Positions 1 to 9,155 of a DNA stretch of 64,000 nucleotides are shown piece by piece. Origin of the DNA: Nonomuraea angiospora (GTDB taxonomy: Bacteria > Actinomycetota > Actinomycetes > Streptosporangiales > Streptosporangiaceae); NCBI RefSeq assembly GCF_014873145.1, contig NZ_JADBEK010000001.1, forward strand, positions 3,224,001 to 3,288,000. Direction: 5' to 3'. Each line of letters begins with the position of its first letter. The first letter of the stretch is position 1. The position numbers were made by a program, and so were the translations under genes. The notes under the pieces were generated by a model. The model did not search any database. It was given only the letters and a program-made list of their open reading frames with translations, and was not told the origin of the DNA.

Positions 1-1076
1 ACGCCGAGCGCGACCGCGACGCCAAGCTCTCCTCGATCCCCGCCGGCCTGGACGACTGGACCAAGCAGGAAACCCGCCGGCTCGTCGAGCAGTGCGCCGA
101 GCGCTCCGGCGGCAAGCAGGTGCTCGCACACGTCGGCACCCGCGACGTCGCGCGGGACATGGACGTGCTGCGCCAGGCCCTGGGGGATGAGAAGCTCTCC
201 TTCGCCGGCACCAGCTACGGCAGCCGGCTGGGCGCCGTGTACGCGGAGATGTTCCCGAAGAAGGTCCGCGCGCTGGTGCTCGACGGGGCGATGGACCCGC
301 TGGCGGGCACCCACGAGCGACGTGTTCAGCAGGCCACCGGGACGCAGGCCGCGTTCGAGCGCCTGGCCGCCTCGTGCGCCACCAAGAAGGACTGCCCGCT
401 CGGCACCGACCCGAAGCGCGCCACCAAGGAGTTCCAGAAACTCGTCAGGCCGCTGGTCGACAAGCCCGCGCGGACGTCCGACGGGCGCGGGCTGACGTTC
501 GGCCAGGCGGTCGAGGGAGTGACGGCCGCGATGTACAGCAAGGCGAGCTGGCCCGACGCGATCGCGGGCATCGCCGAGGTGAAGGCCGGCAAGGGCGACA
601 CCCTGCTGAAGCTGCGCGACAGCTACCACGGGCGGACCGCCGACGGCGGCTACCCCGACTCGCTCGAGGCCACGCTGGCGATCAACTGCCTGGACGAGGA
701 GCGCCACACGCCGAAGCAGGAGACCGCGATGAACCGGGCGTGGTTCCGGGCGGCGCCGTTCACCGACCACGGCCGTCCGATCAAGCTGGCGCGCGACGGC
801 TGCGAGCAGTGGCCCGTCAAGCCGACGCTCGGCTACCCGTACGCCACCGGCGTCAAGGGCTTGCCCGACACCCTCACGGTCTCCGTCACGGGCGATCCCG
901 TGACGCCGCACGAGGGCGGCGTCACGCTGGCCAAGGAACTGGGCGGCAGCCTGCTCACCGTCGAGGGCGAGCAGCACGGCGCCCTCCTGGCCGGCAACGC
1001 CTGCGTCAACGAGGCCGTGGCCGCCTACCTCATCGACCTCAAGTCCCCGGAGGAAGGGGCGCGGTGCAAGCTCTGA
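1..1076 (+). CDS. Alpha/beta-hydrolase peptidase with TAP-like C-terminal domain (5' end outside window)
   Basis: Serine peptidase of the tripeptidyl/prolyl aminopeptidase type (SlpD/SlpE-like), a family usually exported by actinomycetes to trim peptides from protein N-termini. The frame is open from base 3, so the start and any signal peptide lie outside the window. The nucleophile elbow G-T-S-Y-G is at bases 207-221. The charge-relay Asp is probably in the TGDPVTPH stretch and the His in EQHG near the end. The last 90 or so residues fit the TAP-like domain, with a conserved Cys pair. Fold and family are clear; substrate is not. Confidence 0.85.
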   Translation, partial: AERDRDAKLSSIPAGLDDWTKQETRRLVEQCAERSGGKQVLAHVGTRDVARDMDVLRQALGDEKLSFAGTSYGSRLGAVYAEMFPKKVRALVLDGAMDPLAGTHERRVQQATGTQAAFERLAASCATKKDCPLGTDPKRATKEFQKLVRPLVDKPARTSDGRGLTFGQAVEGVTAAMYSKASWPDAIAGIAEVKAGKGDTLLKLRDSYHGRTADGGYPDSLEATLAINCLDEERHTPKQETAMNRAWFRAAPFTDHGRPIKLARDGCEQWPVKPTLGYPYATGVKGLPDTLTVSVTGDPVTPHEGGVTLAKELGGSLLTVEGEQHGALLAGNACVNEAVAAYLIDLKSPEEGARCKL

Positions 1077-1421
1077 GCCGGGTACTGGCACGTCGAAGAC
1101 TCCTGCGATCGGCCTGACGGCCAGGACCAGGCTCTGCGCTCCGCCATACACCGTCCCGCCGATCCGGCACTGGGGAGGTGCGGGATGGTGTGGGGGGGCG
1201 TGGCGTTACCGGCCCGATGTGCGGGCCCGATGTGCCGGGCCGACGTGCCGGGCCGATGTGCCGGGCCGACGTGCCGGCCTGACGGGCTGGGCCGCGGGGC
1301 GGGCCAGGGTCTTCGCGGCGCGACGCCTCGCACGGCGCCGCTGAATCCGACCGTCCCGCAGAGCGCCGTTCAACCGATGGTCCCGCCGAGCGCCGTTCGA
1401 CCCGGCGCTCGCGGGACGGCG
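1077..1421. other. Convergent intergenic region with short degenerate repeats
   Basis: No gene is supported here. It separates the peptidase (plus) from mshC (minus), so no promoter is expected. It contains a degenerate 13-base tandem repeat (1211-1277) and a second pair of repeats around GCGCCGTTC (about 1360-1402). No clear T-tailed terminator was seen. Confidence 0.6.
1211..1277. repeat. 13-base degenerate tandem repeat, about 5 copies
   Basis: Repeated GGGCCGAYGTGCC units, alternating C and T at one position, lie in the gap between convergent genes. Translation across the array shows no plausible protein. Confidence 0.6.
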
Positions 1422-2645
1422 TCAGAGGGCGATGCCCAGGAGGGCGTCTGCGAGGTCGCGCACCAGGGCGGGGGCGGTGGCGTCGGGGCCGCCCCGGGTG
1501 AGGGCCTCGTCGGCCCAGGCGTCGATGGCGGACAGGGCGCCCGGGGAGTCGAGGTCGTCGGCCAGCCGGGCGCGTACCGTGGCCAGCAGTTCGTCGGCGT
1601 GCGGCCCCGACGGCAGCGCGACCGCCGAGCGCCAGCGCTCCAGCCGCCGCTCGGCGTCGGCCATCAGGGACGGGACGTACTCCCAGTCCGCGCGATAGTG
1701 GTGGGCCAGCAGCACCAGCCGGACCGCCATCGGGTCGTGGGCCACCCGCAGCCTGGACACGAACACCAGGTTGCCCTTGGACTTGGACATCTTCTCGCCG
1801 TCCAGCGCCACCATGCCCGCGTGCGTGTAGAACTTGGCGAACGGCCACTCGCCGGTCAGGGCGTGCCCCTCGGAGGCGCCGCACTCGTGGTGCGGGAAGA
1901 TCAGGTCCGAGCCGCCGCCCGCCACGTCGTAGCCGCCCCCCAGGCTGTCCAGGGCGATCGCCGTGCACTCGATGTGCCATCCGGGCCGCCCCCGGCCCAG
2001 GGAGGAGTCCCAGGCGGGCTCTCCGGGCCGCTCGGCCCGCCACAGCAGCCAGTCGAGGGGGTGCCGCTTGCCCGCCCTGTCGGGGTCGCCTCCGCGTTCG
2101 GCGAACAGGGTCAGCATCTCCGCCTCGTCGTAGCCCGACACCTGGCCGAACTTGGGCGCGTCGGCCACGCTGAAGTAGACGTCGCCGTCCAGGACGTACG
2201 TGACGCCCTTGGCGGACAGCCTGGAGATCAGCTCGGCCACCCGGCCGACGACCTCGGTGACGCCCACGTACTCGCGGGGCGGCAGGATCCGCAGCGCCTC
2301 CATGTCGCCGCGGAACAGCTCGATCTCCCGTTCGGCCAGCTCGCGCCAGTCGACGCCGGTCTGCTCGGCCCGCTCCAGCAGCGGGTCGTCCACGTCGGTC
2401 GCGTTCTGCGTGTAGTGGACCTCGTGACCCGCGTCCCGCCACATCCGGCCGACGAGATCGAAGGCGTGGTAGGTGTTGGCGTGGCCGAGGTGGGTGGCGT
2501 CGTAGGGGGTGATGCCGCAGACGTACATCCTGGCGGTCGGCCCCGGATCGGTCTGCCTCACCTGCTTGGCCGAGGTGTCATAGAGACTCAGCGGAATGCT
2601 CTCACCTGGGAGCTTTGGAACGTTCTGGGCAGCCCACGATCTCAT
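1422..2645 (-). CDS. mshC: L-cysteine:1D-myo-inositol 2-amino-2-deoxy-alpha-D-glucopyranoside ligase
   Basis: Cytoplasmic ATP-dependent ligase that joins cysteine to GlcN-inositol in mycothiol synthesis. At 407 aa it has the usual length. It is a class I cysteinyl-tRNA-synthetase paralogue with [15 protein letters not shown] near residues 41-55 (zinc Cys and HIGH-type motif) and KMSKSKGN further on; the C-terminal anticodon domain of true CysRS is missing, as expected for MshC. It is the last gene of a minus-strand block: histidine phosphatase, DUF3090, TIGR03843-like, NRDE, mshC. The NRDE stop lies 10 bases upstream, so co-transcription is likely. No strong Shine-Dalgarno precedes the chosen ATG, but the N-terminus matches the family. 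Confidence 0.96.
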   Translation of the reverse strand: MRSWAAQNVPKLPGESIPLSLYDTSAKQVRQTDPGPTARMYVCGITPYDATHLGHANTYHAFDLVGRMWRDAGHEVHYTQNATDVDDPLLERAEQTGVDWRELAEREIELFRGDMEALRILPPREYVGVTEVVGRVAELISRLSAKGVTYVLDGDVYFSVADAPKFGQVSGYDEAEMLTLFAERGGDPDRAGKRHPLDWLLWRAERPGEPAWDSSLGRGRPGWHIECTAIALDSLGGGYDVAGGGSDLIFPHHECGASEGHALTGEWPFAKFYTHAGMVALDGEKMSKSKGNLVFVSRLRVAHDPMAVRLVLLAHHYRADWEYVPSLMADAERRLERWRSAVALPSGPHADELLATVRARLADDLDSPGALSAIDAWADEALTRGGPDATAPALVRDLADALLGIAL

Positions 2646-2655
2646 GTGTTTGAGC

Positions 2656-3303
2656 CTATCTGTCCCGATCAGCGGTCAGGTCGGTGAACTGGTACGTCAC
2701 GTCCTCCGCGGAGAGTGAGACCTCCATCACCGACAGGGAGGCGAAGACCCGCCCGTCGGGGAGCTTGTGCCGGACGATGAGCGCGCCGGGGTCGGCGGAC
2801 GGCTCCGCCTTGATGAGCTCGCTCCAGGTCTCGCTCTCGAACCTGGGCAGGTACACGACGACCCGCTCACTCGCCGGGTCCAGGCCGGTGTTCACGATCA
2901 TGCTGACGCCGTCGGGCAGGTCGGTGATGGCCAGCCGGTCGCCGTCCCAGCTGAACATGCGGATCCGCGCCAGCTCGGCGAGCACCAGGTGGAAGGGGTC
3001 GTAGCAGGTCAGGTCGGGGCCGGGCGGCCCGCCGGTGGACGCGGCCCGCAGTGCCAGGTCGCCGCGCGAGAGCCGGCCCGCCTCCGGCGCGGGCCGGCCG
3101 CGCCCGTTGAGCAGGGCGGCGGCGCGGCGGGCCGCCGGGTTGACGGCCAGCCAGGTGCCGCCGGCCTTGAGGTCGCGCCCGCCGACCACGCCCGGATGTT
3201 CCGGCCAGTGCTCGCCCGGCGCCTCCCACGGGCGGTCGGTGAACTCGTCTCTGACGCCCATGAGGGTGAGCGTCCGCCCGGGTTTCACGATCAGCGTGCA
3301 CAT
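2656..3303 (-). CDS. NRDE/TANGO2-family protein
   Basis: 215-aa protein of the NRDE (TANGO2-like) family. It starts Met-Cys-Thr, placing a Cys directly after the initiator Met as expected for an Ntn-hydrolase-type nucleophile. The diagnostic N-R-D-E motif appears as V-R-D-E (about residues 17-20), followed by the family's W-x-A-P pattern and a GG-T-W-L-A-V-N stretch. The biochemical function of bacterial members is not established. It lies 10 bases upstream of mshC and about 95 bases downstream of the TIGR03843-like gene, separated from the latter by a GC hairpin. Confidence 0.8.
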   Translation of the reverse strand: MCTLIVKPGRTLTLMGVRDEFTDRPWEAPGEHWPEHPGVVGGRDLKAGGTWLAVNPAARRAAALLNGRGRPAPEAGRLSRGDLALRAASTGGPPGPDLTCYDPFHLVLAELARIRMFSWDGDRLAITDLPDGVSMIVNTGLDPASERVVVYLPRFESETWSELIKAEPSADPGALIVRHKLPDGRVFASLSVMEVSLSAEDVTYQFTDLTADRDR

Positions 3304-3346
3304 GGGGCAAAGGGTAATAAACGGGCTTCGGCCGCCGCAGGGAGGG

Positions 3347-3366
3347 GCGGGCCCTGACGGGCCCGC
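3347..3366 (-). terminator. GC-rich hairpin downstream of the TIGR03843-like gene
   Basis: Perfect 8-base inverted repeat (GCGGGCCC / GGGCCCGC) with a 4-base loop, just after the stop of the gene ending at 3399 and before the NRDE gene. No U-run follows, so this may be a pause or processing site, or an actinomycete-type terminator. Confidence 0.5.
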
Positions 3367-3398
3367 GGATCGAGGCCAGGTTCAGATCGAGGCCAGGA

Positions 3399-4166
3399 TC
3401 AGATCGGGGGCCAGGGGATGGCGGGCCAGCCTTCGGAGGGGTACGGGTGCACGCCGGTGTCCAGCAGCCGCCTGACCCGCCGCCAGGTCGCCTCGACCTC
3501 CTCCAGGCTCAGCAGCTCGCGCAGCCTGCGCCCGAGGGAGCCGGACTCGATGTCGCGCTCCAGTTTGGCCAGCACGGCCACCGCCTCGCGGGCGAGGGGC
3601 TTGCCGCGCCACTGCCAGAGCACGGTGCGCAGCTTGTCCTCGGCGGAGAAGCAGACCCCGTGATCGACCCCGTAGACGTGCCCCGTGGGCAGCGGCAGCA
3701 GGTGGCCGCCCTTGCGGTCGGCGTTGTTGATCACCGCGTCGAACACCGCCATCCGGCGCACCAGCGGATTTCGGCTCTTGACCAGCCGCTGGAGGTCGAT
3801 CTCGCGCTCGGTGTCGATCCACAGCTGGACCATGCCGGGGCCGAAGGGGCCGTCGCGGTAGACGGTGGGCGGCACGATGTTCCAGCCGGTCGCCTGCGAC
3901 ACCTCGAACGCGGCCACCTCACGGGCGGCCAGCGTGCCGTCGGGGAAGTCCCACAGCGGGCGCTCGCCGCGTACCGGCTTGTAGACGCAGGCGGCCGAGC
4001 GGGAGCCCAGCTTGACCGAGCAGTAGAGCGTCATGTTGGTGGCCTCGACGAGGCGGCCGGCCACCTCCAGCCGGCCGTCGCGCAGCAGCGCGAGCGCCTC
4101 GTCCTCCGGTATGGACGGCGGCTGCCGGGACGGCTTGACTGCCGGTTCGCTCTCCGGAGCGGTCAT
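3399..4166 (-). CDS. TIGR03843/SCO1664-family protein
   Basis: 255-aa conserved actinobacterial protein. The order phosphomutase-like, DUF3090, this gene, mshC matches the neighbourhood of SCO1664 in Streptomyces as I recall it. The central part (for example NNADRKGGHLLP and VYGVDHGVCFS, about residues 145-175) resembles the catalytic-loop region of phosphatidylinositol 3/4-kinase-like proteins, so an ATP-dependent activity is possible but unproven. It overlaps the DUF3090 stop by 4 bases, pointing to translational coupling. Three imperfect copies of GATCGAGGCCAGG sit at and just beyond its 3' end. Confidence 0.85.
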   Translation of the reverse strand: MTAPESEPAVKPSRQPPSIPEDEALALLRDGRLEVAGRLVEATNMTLYCSVKLGSRSAACVYKPVRGERPLWDFPDGTLAAREVAAFEVSQATGWNIVPPTVYRDGPFGPGMVQLWIDTEREIDLQRLVKSRNPLVRRMAVFDAVINNADRKGGHLLPLPTGHVYGVDHGVCFSAEDKLRTVLWQWRGKPLAREAVAVLAKLERDIESGSLGRRLRELLSLEEVEATWRRVRRLLDTGVHPYPSEGWPAIPWPPI

Positions 4167-4711
4167 GAAGCCGCCTCACCCCCGCGATATCCGTTGAGGC
4201 GTACGCAGACGTGCCCGGTGGCGTCGAGCGGCTGTCCGCACAGCGGGCACGGCGGGCGGCCCGCGGCGACGATCTCGAGGGCCCGCCGGGTGAAGGCGCG
4301 AGCGGCTCCCGCGCTGATGCGCACGCGCAGCACCGCGGGGTCGGCGTCCTCGACGTCTTCCTCGTCGACGACCTCCTGCGCCTCGATCACCACCTGCGAT
4401 TTCTCCGCGTCCCAGGCCAGCGCCATGGTGCCCACCCGGAAGTCCTCCGCGACGGGCACGTCGAGCGGCGCGTCGTCGGCCAGGTCGGCCGGGGCGAGCG
4501 CGGGGACGTGCGCGGTGCCCCCGCTCAGGCGCAGCACCTCGTCCAGCAACTCGTCCAGCCTGCCCGCGAGGGCGGCGACCTGCAACTTCTCCAGCGCCAC
4601 CGTGGTCAGTCTGCCCTCGGCCCTGGCCTGCAGAAAAAAGGCGCGCGCGCCCGGCTGCCCCAGGGCACCGGCGACGAACCTCTCTGGTGGGTCGTAGTCG
4701 AAGACCGGCAT
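4163..4711 (-). CDS. DUF3090 (TIGR03847) family protein
   Basis: 182-aa protein recognised by its N-terminus (FDYDPPERFVAGALGQPG) and by acidic central and C-terminal segments. The end has a C-P-L-C-G-x-P-L motif that suggests a small metal-binding knuckle. The function of DUF3090 is unknown. The family co-occurs with the TIGR03843-like gene, whose start it overlaps by 4 bases, and with the histidine phosphatase whose stop lies about 10 bases upstream. Confidence 0.88.
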   Translation of the reverse strand: MPVFDYDPPERFVAGALGQPGARAFFLQARAEGRLTTVALEKLQVAALAGRLDELLDEVLRLSGGTAHVPALAPADLADDAPLDVPVAEDFRVGTMALAWDAEKSQVVIEAQEVVDEEDVEDADPAVLRVRISAGAARAFTRRALEIVAAGRPPCPLCGQPLDATGHVCVRLNGYRGGEAAS

Positions 4712-4720
4712 ACGCTGACC

Positions 4721-5434
4721 TTACGTGGTTCCGGGTCCGCCGCCGACGGCGGCATCGCTCCCGGTGATGTTTTCTCCCCCGTCTTTCTCCTCCGAATCCT
4801 CGGGAAGCCGCAATTCCCCCATATCGTTGAGCCTGAGAACAAAGGGGCGCAGGGGGGCATAGCGAATGATGGTGAGGGCCGCAGGATCGGCTGTTATCCG
4901 CTGAAAGTGATCGAGATGCAGGCCCAGAGCGTCCGCGACGATCGATTTGATCACGTCGCCGTGGCTGCAAACCAGGTAGACAGCCTTCTCCCCCAGGCGT
5001 TGATTCCACTCCCGGACCGCCGCGACCGCCCGGTGTTGCATACCGGCCAGGGACTCCCCTTCCGGAAATGTCACGGCACTGGGGTGCGCCTGCACCACCC
5101 GCCACAGCGGCTCCTCGGCGAGCTCCTTCAGCGGGCGGCCGGTCCAGCCGCCGTAGCCGCACTCGATGAACCGGTCGTCGATCAGCACGTCCATCCCGCG
5201 CCCGTCGGCGACCGCGTGGGCGGTCTCCCGGCAGCGTTCGAGGGGGCTGGAGACGACGGCGTCCAGCCGGACGCCCGCGACGCGGGCCGCCAGCGCCGCG
5301 GCCTGCGCGCGGCCGGCCTCGCTCAGATGCACCCCCGGCGTACGTCCGGCCAGCACCGGGCCGGTGAGGTCCGTCAGCCCGTGGCGGGCCAGAAGCAGCG
5401 TGGTCACCTGGCAAGTGTCGCAGGCGCGGATCAC
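4721..5434 (-). CDS. Histidine-phosphatase superfamily protein (MSMEG_4193 type)
   Basis: Phosphoglycerate-mutase-like phosphatase, probably cytoplasmic. It has the phosphohistidine motif L-L-A-R-H-G-L-T near the N-terminus, a second catalytic His in C-S-H-G-D-V, and the acidic P-E-G-E-S. It opens the conserved block with DUF3090, TIGR03843-like protein and mshC. The start shown is a GTG at 5434. A GTG at 5407 would give a 228-aa protein beginning VTTLLLARHG, which fits the family better, but neither has a strong Shine-Dalgarno. Substrate unknown. Confidence 0.88.
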   Translation of the reverse strand: MIRACDTCQVTTLLLARHGLTDLTGPVLAGRTPGVHLSEAGRAQAAALAARVAGVRLDAVVSSPLERCRETAHAVADGRGMDVLIDDRFIECGYGGWTGRPLKELAEEPLWRVVQAHPSAVTFPEGESLAGMQHRAVAAVREWNQRLGEKAVYLVCSHGDVIKSIVADALGLHLDHFQRITADPAALTIIRYAPLRPFVLRLNDMGELRLPEDSEEKDGGENITGSDAAVGGGPGTT

Positions 5435-5531
5435 AACTTTTCACCATGGGCCGCCGCTGCCGCGTCAACCGCGAACAACAGTGGTGCGGCAGCCTGATGA
5501 GCAGGTTTCTTGTTGGTAACCTGGCGGGATC

Positions 5532-6479
5532 ATGGAGCAGCGCTATGTCGGCCGCAGCGGCCTGTCGGTGTCCCGGCTGGGGCTCGGCACGATGACCTGG
5601 GGGCGTGACACCGACGCCGACGAGGCGGCCGCCCAGCTCCGTACGTTCCTGGACGCGGGCGGCAATCTCGTCGACACGGCCGACGTCTACACCGGCGGCG
5701 ACTCCGAGCGGCTGCTGGGCCGGATGCTGCGCGACTCCGTGCCGCGTTCGGAGCTGGTGATCTCCACCAAGGCCGTGGTGACGCCGACCGGCCGCCGGCC
5801 GCGCGACGCCTCCAGGCGCCACCTGATCGCCGCGGTCGACGACTCGCTCAACCGGCTCGGGCTCGACTACGTCGACCTGTGGCAGCTGCACACCTACGAC
5901 GCCGAGGTGCCCCTGGAGGAGACCCTGGCCGCGCTCGACGCGATCGTCTCCTCCGGACGCGCCGTCTACGCGGGCGTGTGCGACTACACCGGCTGGCAGC
6001 TGGCCGCCGCGGCGGTCACCCAGAAGATGATCCCCGGCCGCATCCCGATCACCTCGGCGCAGGCCGAATACTCGCTGCTGGCCCGCGAGCCCGAGCGCGA
6101 GCTGCTGCCCGCCGCCGCCGATCTGGGTGTCGGCGTGCTGGCCTGGTCGCCGCTGGGCCGCGGGGTGCTGACCGGGAAATACCGCACCGGCATCCCGGCC
6201 GACTCCCGGGCCGCCACCCCGCACTTCGCCGACTTCGTCCGGCCGTATCTGGATGAGCGCAGCCGCAGCGTCGTCGAGTCGGTCATGACCGCCGCCGACG
6301 GGCTCGGCGTCTCACCGCTGGCGGTCGCCCTGTCCTGGGTCCGCGATCAGCCGGGGGTCTCCTCGGCGATCGTCGGAGCCCGTACGCGCGCGCAGCTCAC
6401 GGGGGCCTTGACGGCCGAGGACGTGGTGCTGCCCATAGAGATCCGAGATGCCCTCGATGACGTGTCGTCACCAGACTGA
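5532..6479 (+). CDS. Aldo/keto reductase
   Basis: 315-aa NAD(P)H-dependent oxidoreductase with a TIM-barrel fold. The catalytic set is visible: Asp and Tyr in the D-T-A-D-V-Y stretch (about 50-56), Lys in S-T-K-A (about 78) and His in L-W-Q-L-H (about 118). The cofactor end, S-S-A-I-V-G-A-R-T, is also present. It is divergent from the histidine phosphatase gene, with about 100 bases between them. Physiological substrate cannot be read from sequence. Confidence 0.92.
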   Translation: MEQRYVGRSGLSVSRLGLGTMTWGRDTDADEAAAQLRTFLDAGGNLVDTADVYTGGDSERLLGRMLRDSVPRSELVISTKAVVTPTGRRPRDASRRHLIAAVDDSLNRLGLDYVDLWQLHTYDAEVPLEETLAALDAIVSSGRAVYAGVCDYTGWQLAAAAVTQKMIPGRIPITSAQAEYSLLAREPERELLPAAADLGVGVLAWSPLGRGVLTGKYRTGIPADSRAATPHFADFVRPYLDERSRSVVESVMTAADGLGVSPLAVALSWVRDQPGVSSAIVGARTRAQLTGALTAEDVVLPIEIRDALDDVSSPD

Positions 6480-6615
6480 CCCCTCGCCCCCGGAACGAGA
6501 GGGCCCCTCGCGTATCACTAGTCGATACCGAATCGCAACTTTACCTGCCAAACGCCTGCGTCTCAGGTCCGATGTCCATAAAGATTTCCCCCGGAAGCGA
6601 CGCAGGAGGGGACGG

Positions 6616-7452
6616 ATGGGGAGCAGGGCCGCGATCTCGGCTGGAGTTCTCGCGGTGGCGCTGGCGGCCGTCCCAGGGGCCGCGACGGCCGCGTCGGCCG
6701 ACGCACAGGACTGTACGCGCGACGGGGGCCTGCTCTCCGGGGTGACCAACACCCTGTGCGACGTGGTGAACACGCTCACCGGCACGGTCGACACCTTAAC
6801 CGGCGGGACCACCAAAAAGGTGACGGACGGCGTGAACGACACCACCAACGAGGTGCTCGGCCGGGTCGGAGAGGTGGCCCCGACCACCAAGTCCACGCCC
6901 GCCACCGAGTCCTCCCCGTCGCCCTCCGACTCCGCCACGGAGCAGGAGGACGACCCCCGGGACAGCGACTGCCGGGCGGGGCAGGCCTGCGCGGAGCAGG
7001 ACGCCACGCAGAAGCTCTCCCCCTCGCCCACCCCCTCCCCCTCGCACACGTCGCGGCCCCGCGAATGGGGCGTGGAGTCCCTGCCCAGCAAGAGGCCCAC
7101 GGCGCCGGAGCAGCGCCCGCAGACCGTGGACACGGGGCGGCCGGTGATCGAGAAGAAGACGAGGGTCGACACGGACGAGCCGCGGGTGGACCTGCTGTGG
7201 CCCAATCCGTTCGCCCATGAGCTGACCCTGCCCATGCAGGACAAGCGGGTGGTACGGCCCAGCCCGCCCGCCTCGGACGTGCTGGGGACGGCGCTGACGA
7301 TCGCGCTGCTGGGGTCGGCGGTGCTGGCCACGCGGATCGTCCAGCAGCGGCGCCAGCGCACGGAGCCGGCGGATTCGATCCCCTTCGAACCGGCGCGCGC
7401 CGGCAGCGGCAGCGGGACCGGCAACAGCAACGGCCGTCACCGCCTGGCCTGA
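6616..7452 (+). CDS. Secreted or membrane-anchored Thr/Ser/Pro-rich protein
   Basis: 278-aa protein of unknown function. I chose the ATG at 6616 because it has AGGAGGGG just upstream and begins a clean signal peptide (MGSRAAISAGVLAVALAAVPGA, cleavage likely near A-A-S-A-D-A). The mature part has two Cys, V-x-T-L-T-G-like repeats (about residues 45-70), then a disordered Pro/Ser/Thr/acidic stretch. A hydrophobic segment (VLGTALTIALLGSAVLATRI) followed by R-Q-R-R anchors the C-terminus. No sortase motif is present. It is likely a cell-surface protein. Confidence 0.65.
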   Translation: MGSRAAISAGVLAVALAAVPGAATAASADAQDCTRDGGLLSGVTNTLCDVVNTLTGTVDTLTGGTTKKVTDGVNDTTNEVLGRVGEVAPTTKSTPATESSPSPSDSATEQEDDPRDSDCRAGQACAEQDATQKLSPSPTPSPSHTSRPREWGVESLPSKRPTAPEQRPQTVDTGRPVIEKKTRVDTDEPRVDLLWPNPFAHELTLPMQDKRVVRPSPPASDVLGTALTIALLGSAVLATRIVQQRRQRTEPADSIPFEPARAGSGSGTGNSNGRHRLA

Positions 7453-7468
7453 GCGCCCGCGCACCCCG

Positions 7469-7602
7469 AGAGCGGGCCCCGGCCCGCGTACCTCAGAGCG
7501 GGCCTTGACCCGCGTACCTCAGAGCGGGCCTTGACCCGCGCGTGTAAGAGCGGGCCTGGGTCCGCGCACCGCAAAGCGGGGCCCCGCGACCCGCGAGACC
7601 CC
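7469..7602. repeat. Tandem array of 26-base units, each with an inverted repeat
   Basis: Four to five units of about 26 bases (at 7469, 7495, 7521, 7547 and a degenerate fifth) fill the gap between two convergent genes. Each unit contains GCGGG...CCCGC, able to form a small hairpin on either strand. The position suggests a duplicated bidirectional terminator. Confidence 0.7.
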
Positions 7603-7616
7603 GCGACAGCCTTGGA

Positions 7617-8381
7617 TCAGGAGCCGACGGCGTGGACGCCGCCGTCCACGTGGACGATGTCGCCGGTCGTCGCCGGGAACCAGTCCGACATGAGGGCCAC
7701 GCACGCCTTTGCCGCCGGAATCGTGTCCGACAGGTCCCAGCCCATCGGGGCCTTCGCCGGCCAGCTGTCCTCGAACTCCTTGAAGCCCGGGATCGACTTG
7801 GCCGCCATGGTGCGCAGCGGACCGGCCGCCACCAGGTTGACGCGGATGTTGTGCGGCCCCAGGTCGCGGGCGAGATAGCGGCTGCACGACTCCAGGCCCG
7901 CCTTGGCCACGCCCATCCAGTCGTAGACGGGCCACGCCTTCGTGGCGTCGAAGTCGAGGCCCACGACCGCGCCGCCCTCCTTCATGAGGGGCAGGCAGGC
8001 CACGGCGAGGGACTTGAACGAGTAGGTCGACACGTGCAGGGCCGTGGCGACGTCCTCCCACGTGGTGTTGAGGAAGTTGCCGCCCATCGCCGTCTGCGGA
8101 GCGAAGCCGATCGAGTGGACCACGCCGTCGAGGCCGTCGACGTGCTCGCCCACCCGCGCCGCGAGCGTGTCGAGGTGCTCGTTGTTCTGGACGTCGAGCT
8201 CCAGCACCGGCACCGGCTCCGGCAGCCGCTTGGCGATGCGCTCGACCAGGCTCAGCCGGCCGAACCCGGTGAGCACCACCGTGGCGCCCTCCTCCTGGGC
8301 CAGCTTGGCCACCGAGAACGCGATCGAGGCGTCGGTGAGCACGCCGGTCACGAGGATCCGCTTGCCTTCGAGAATTCCCAC
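7617..8381 (-). CDS. fabI: Enoyl-[acyl-carrier-protein] reductase (NADH)
   Basis: 254-aa enzyme of type II fatty acid synthesis that reduces enoyl-ACP; close to mycobacterial InhA. It starts G-K-R-I-L-V-T-G, has S-I-A-F after the dinucleotide-binding turn, and L-E-L-D-V-Q-N. The catalytic Y-x6-K is Y153...K160 (YDWMGVAK). The start is a GTG one base after the fabG stop, so the two are co-transcribed, the same order as mabA-inhA in mycobacteria. It ends against the repeat array at 7469-7602. Confidence 0.95.
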   Translation of the reverse strand: MGILEGKRILVTGVLTDASIAFSVAKLAQEEGATVVLTGFGRLSLVERIAKRLPEPVPVLELDVQNNEHLDTLAARVGEHVDGLDGVVHSIGFAPQTAMGGNFLNTTWEDVATALHVSTYSFKSLAVACLPLMKEGGAVVGLDFDATKAWPVYDWMGVAKAGLESCSRYLARDLGPHNIRVNLVAAGPLRTMAAKSIPGFKEFEDSWPAKAPMGWDLSDTIPAAKACVALMSDWFPATTGDIVHVDGGVHAVGS

Positions 8382-8382
8382 G

Positions 8383-9078
8383 TCAGTGCCCCATTCCGAG
8401 TCCGCCGTCGACCGGGATCACGGCCCCGGTGATGTAAGAGGCGTCGTCGCCGGCCAGGAAGCGAACGACGCGTGCCACCTCCTCGGGCGCCGCCTGGCGG
8501 CCGAGGGGGATGCGGGAGACGATCGCCTCCTGGTCGAGGTCGGCCGTCATGTCGGTGGCCACGAAGCCGGGCGAGACCACGTTGACCGTGATGTTGCGCG
8601 AGCCGTACTCGCGGGCCAGGGAGCGGGCGAAGCCGACCAGCCCGGCCTTGGAGGCGGCGTAGTTGGCCTGGCCGGCCTGGCCGGACAGGCCGATCACGGA
8701 GGAGATGAGGATGATGCGGCCGCGCTTGAGCTTCATCATCGGGCGGATGGCGCGCTTGGTCACGCGGTAGGCGCCCGTGAGGTTGGCGTCGATGACGTCG
8801 GTGAAGGTGTCTTCCTTCATCATCGCCAGCAGCGTGTCCTTGGTGATGCCGGCGTTGGAGACGAGGACCTCGACCGGGCCCTGCTCCGCCTCGACCTTGT
8901 CGAACGCGGCCTCGACGTCGGCCATGCTGGTGACGTCGCAGCGCACGCCGAACAGGCCCTCGGGCGGCTCCCCCGATCGGTAGGTGACCGCGACGGCGTC
9001 GCCGGCCGCGGCGAGTTCACGGGCGATCGCGAGGCCTATGCCGCGATTGCCCCCGGTGACGAGTACAGAGCGTGCCAT
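8383..9078 (-). CDS. fabG: 3-oxoacyl-[acyl-carrier-protein] reductase
   Basis: 231-aa short-chain dehydrogenase that reduces 3-oxoacyl-ACP with NADPH. The Rossmann motif T-G-G-N-R-G-I-G is at residues 8-15. S-N-A-G, the catalytic Ser in I-S-S-V-I-G and the Y-A-A-S-K motif follow, and the end is I-P-V-D-G-G-L-G-M-G-H. It is the first gene of the fabG-fabI pair and is divergent from tldD, with 77 bases between the starts. Specificity for the core fatty-acid pathway is inferred from the linkage to fabI. Confidence 0.93.
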   Translation of the reverse strand: MARSVLVTGGNRGIGLAIARELAAAGDAVAVTYRSGEPPEGLFGVRCDVTSMADVEAAFDKVEAEQGPVEVLVSNAGITKDTLLAMMKEDTFTDVIDANLTGAYRVTKRAIRPMMKLKRGRIILISSVIGLSGQAGQANYAASKAGLVGFARSLAREYGSRNITVNVVSPGFVATDMTADLDQEAIVSRIPLGRQAAPEEVARVVRFLAGDDASYITGAVIPVDGGLGMGH

Positions 9079-9155
9079 GGCATCAGACGCTATCTCCTAC
9101 CGGCGGGTATCCGGTTGTCCGGGTGGCACAAGATCACAGGGTTAGGATCGTGGAC

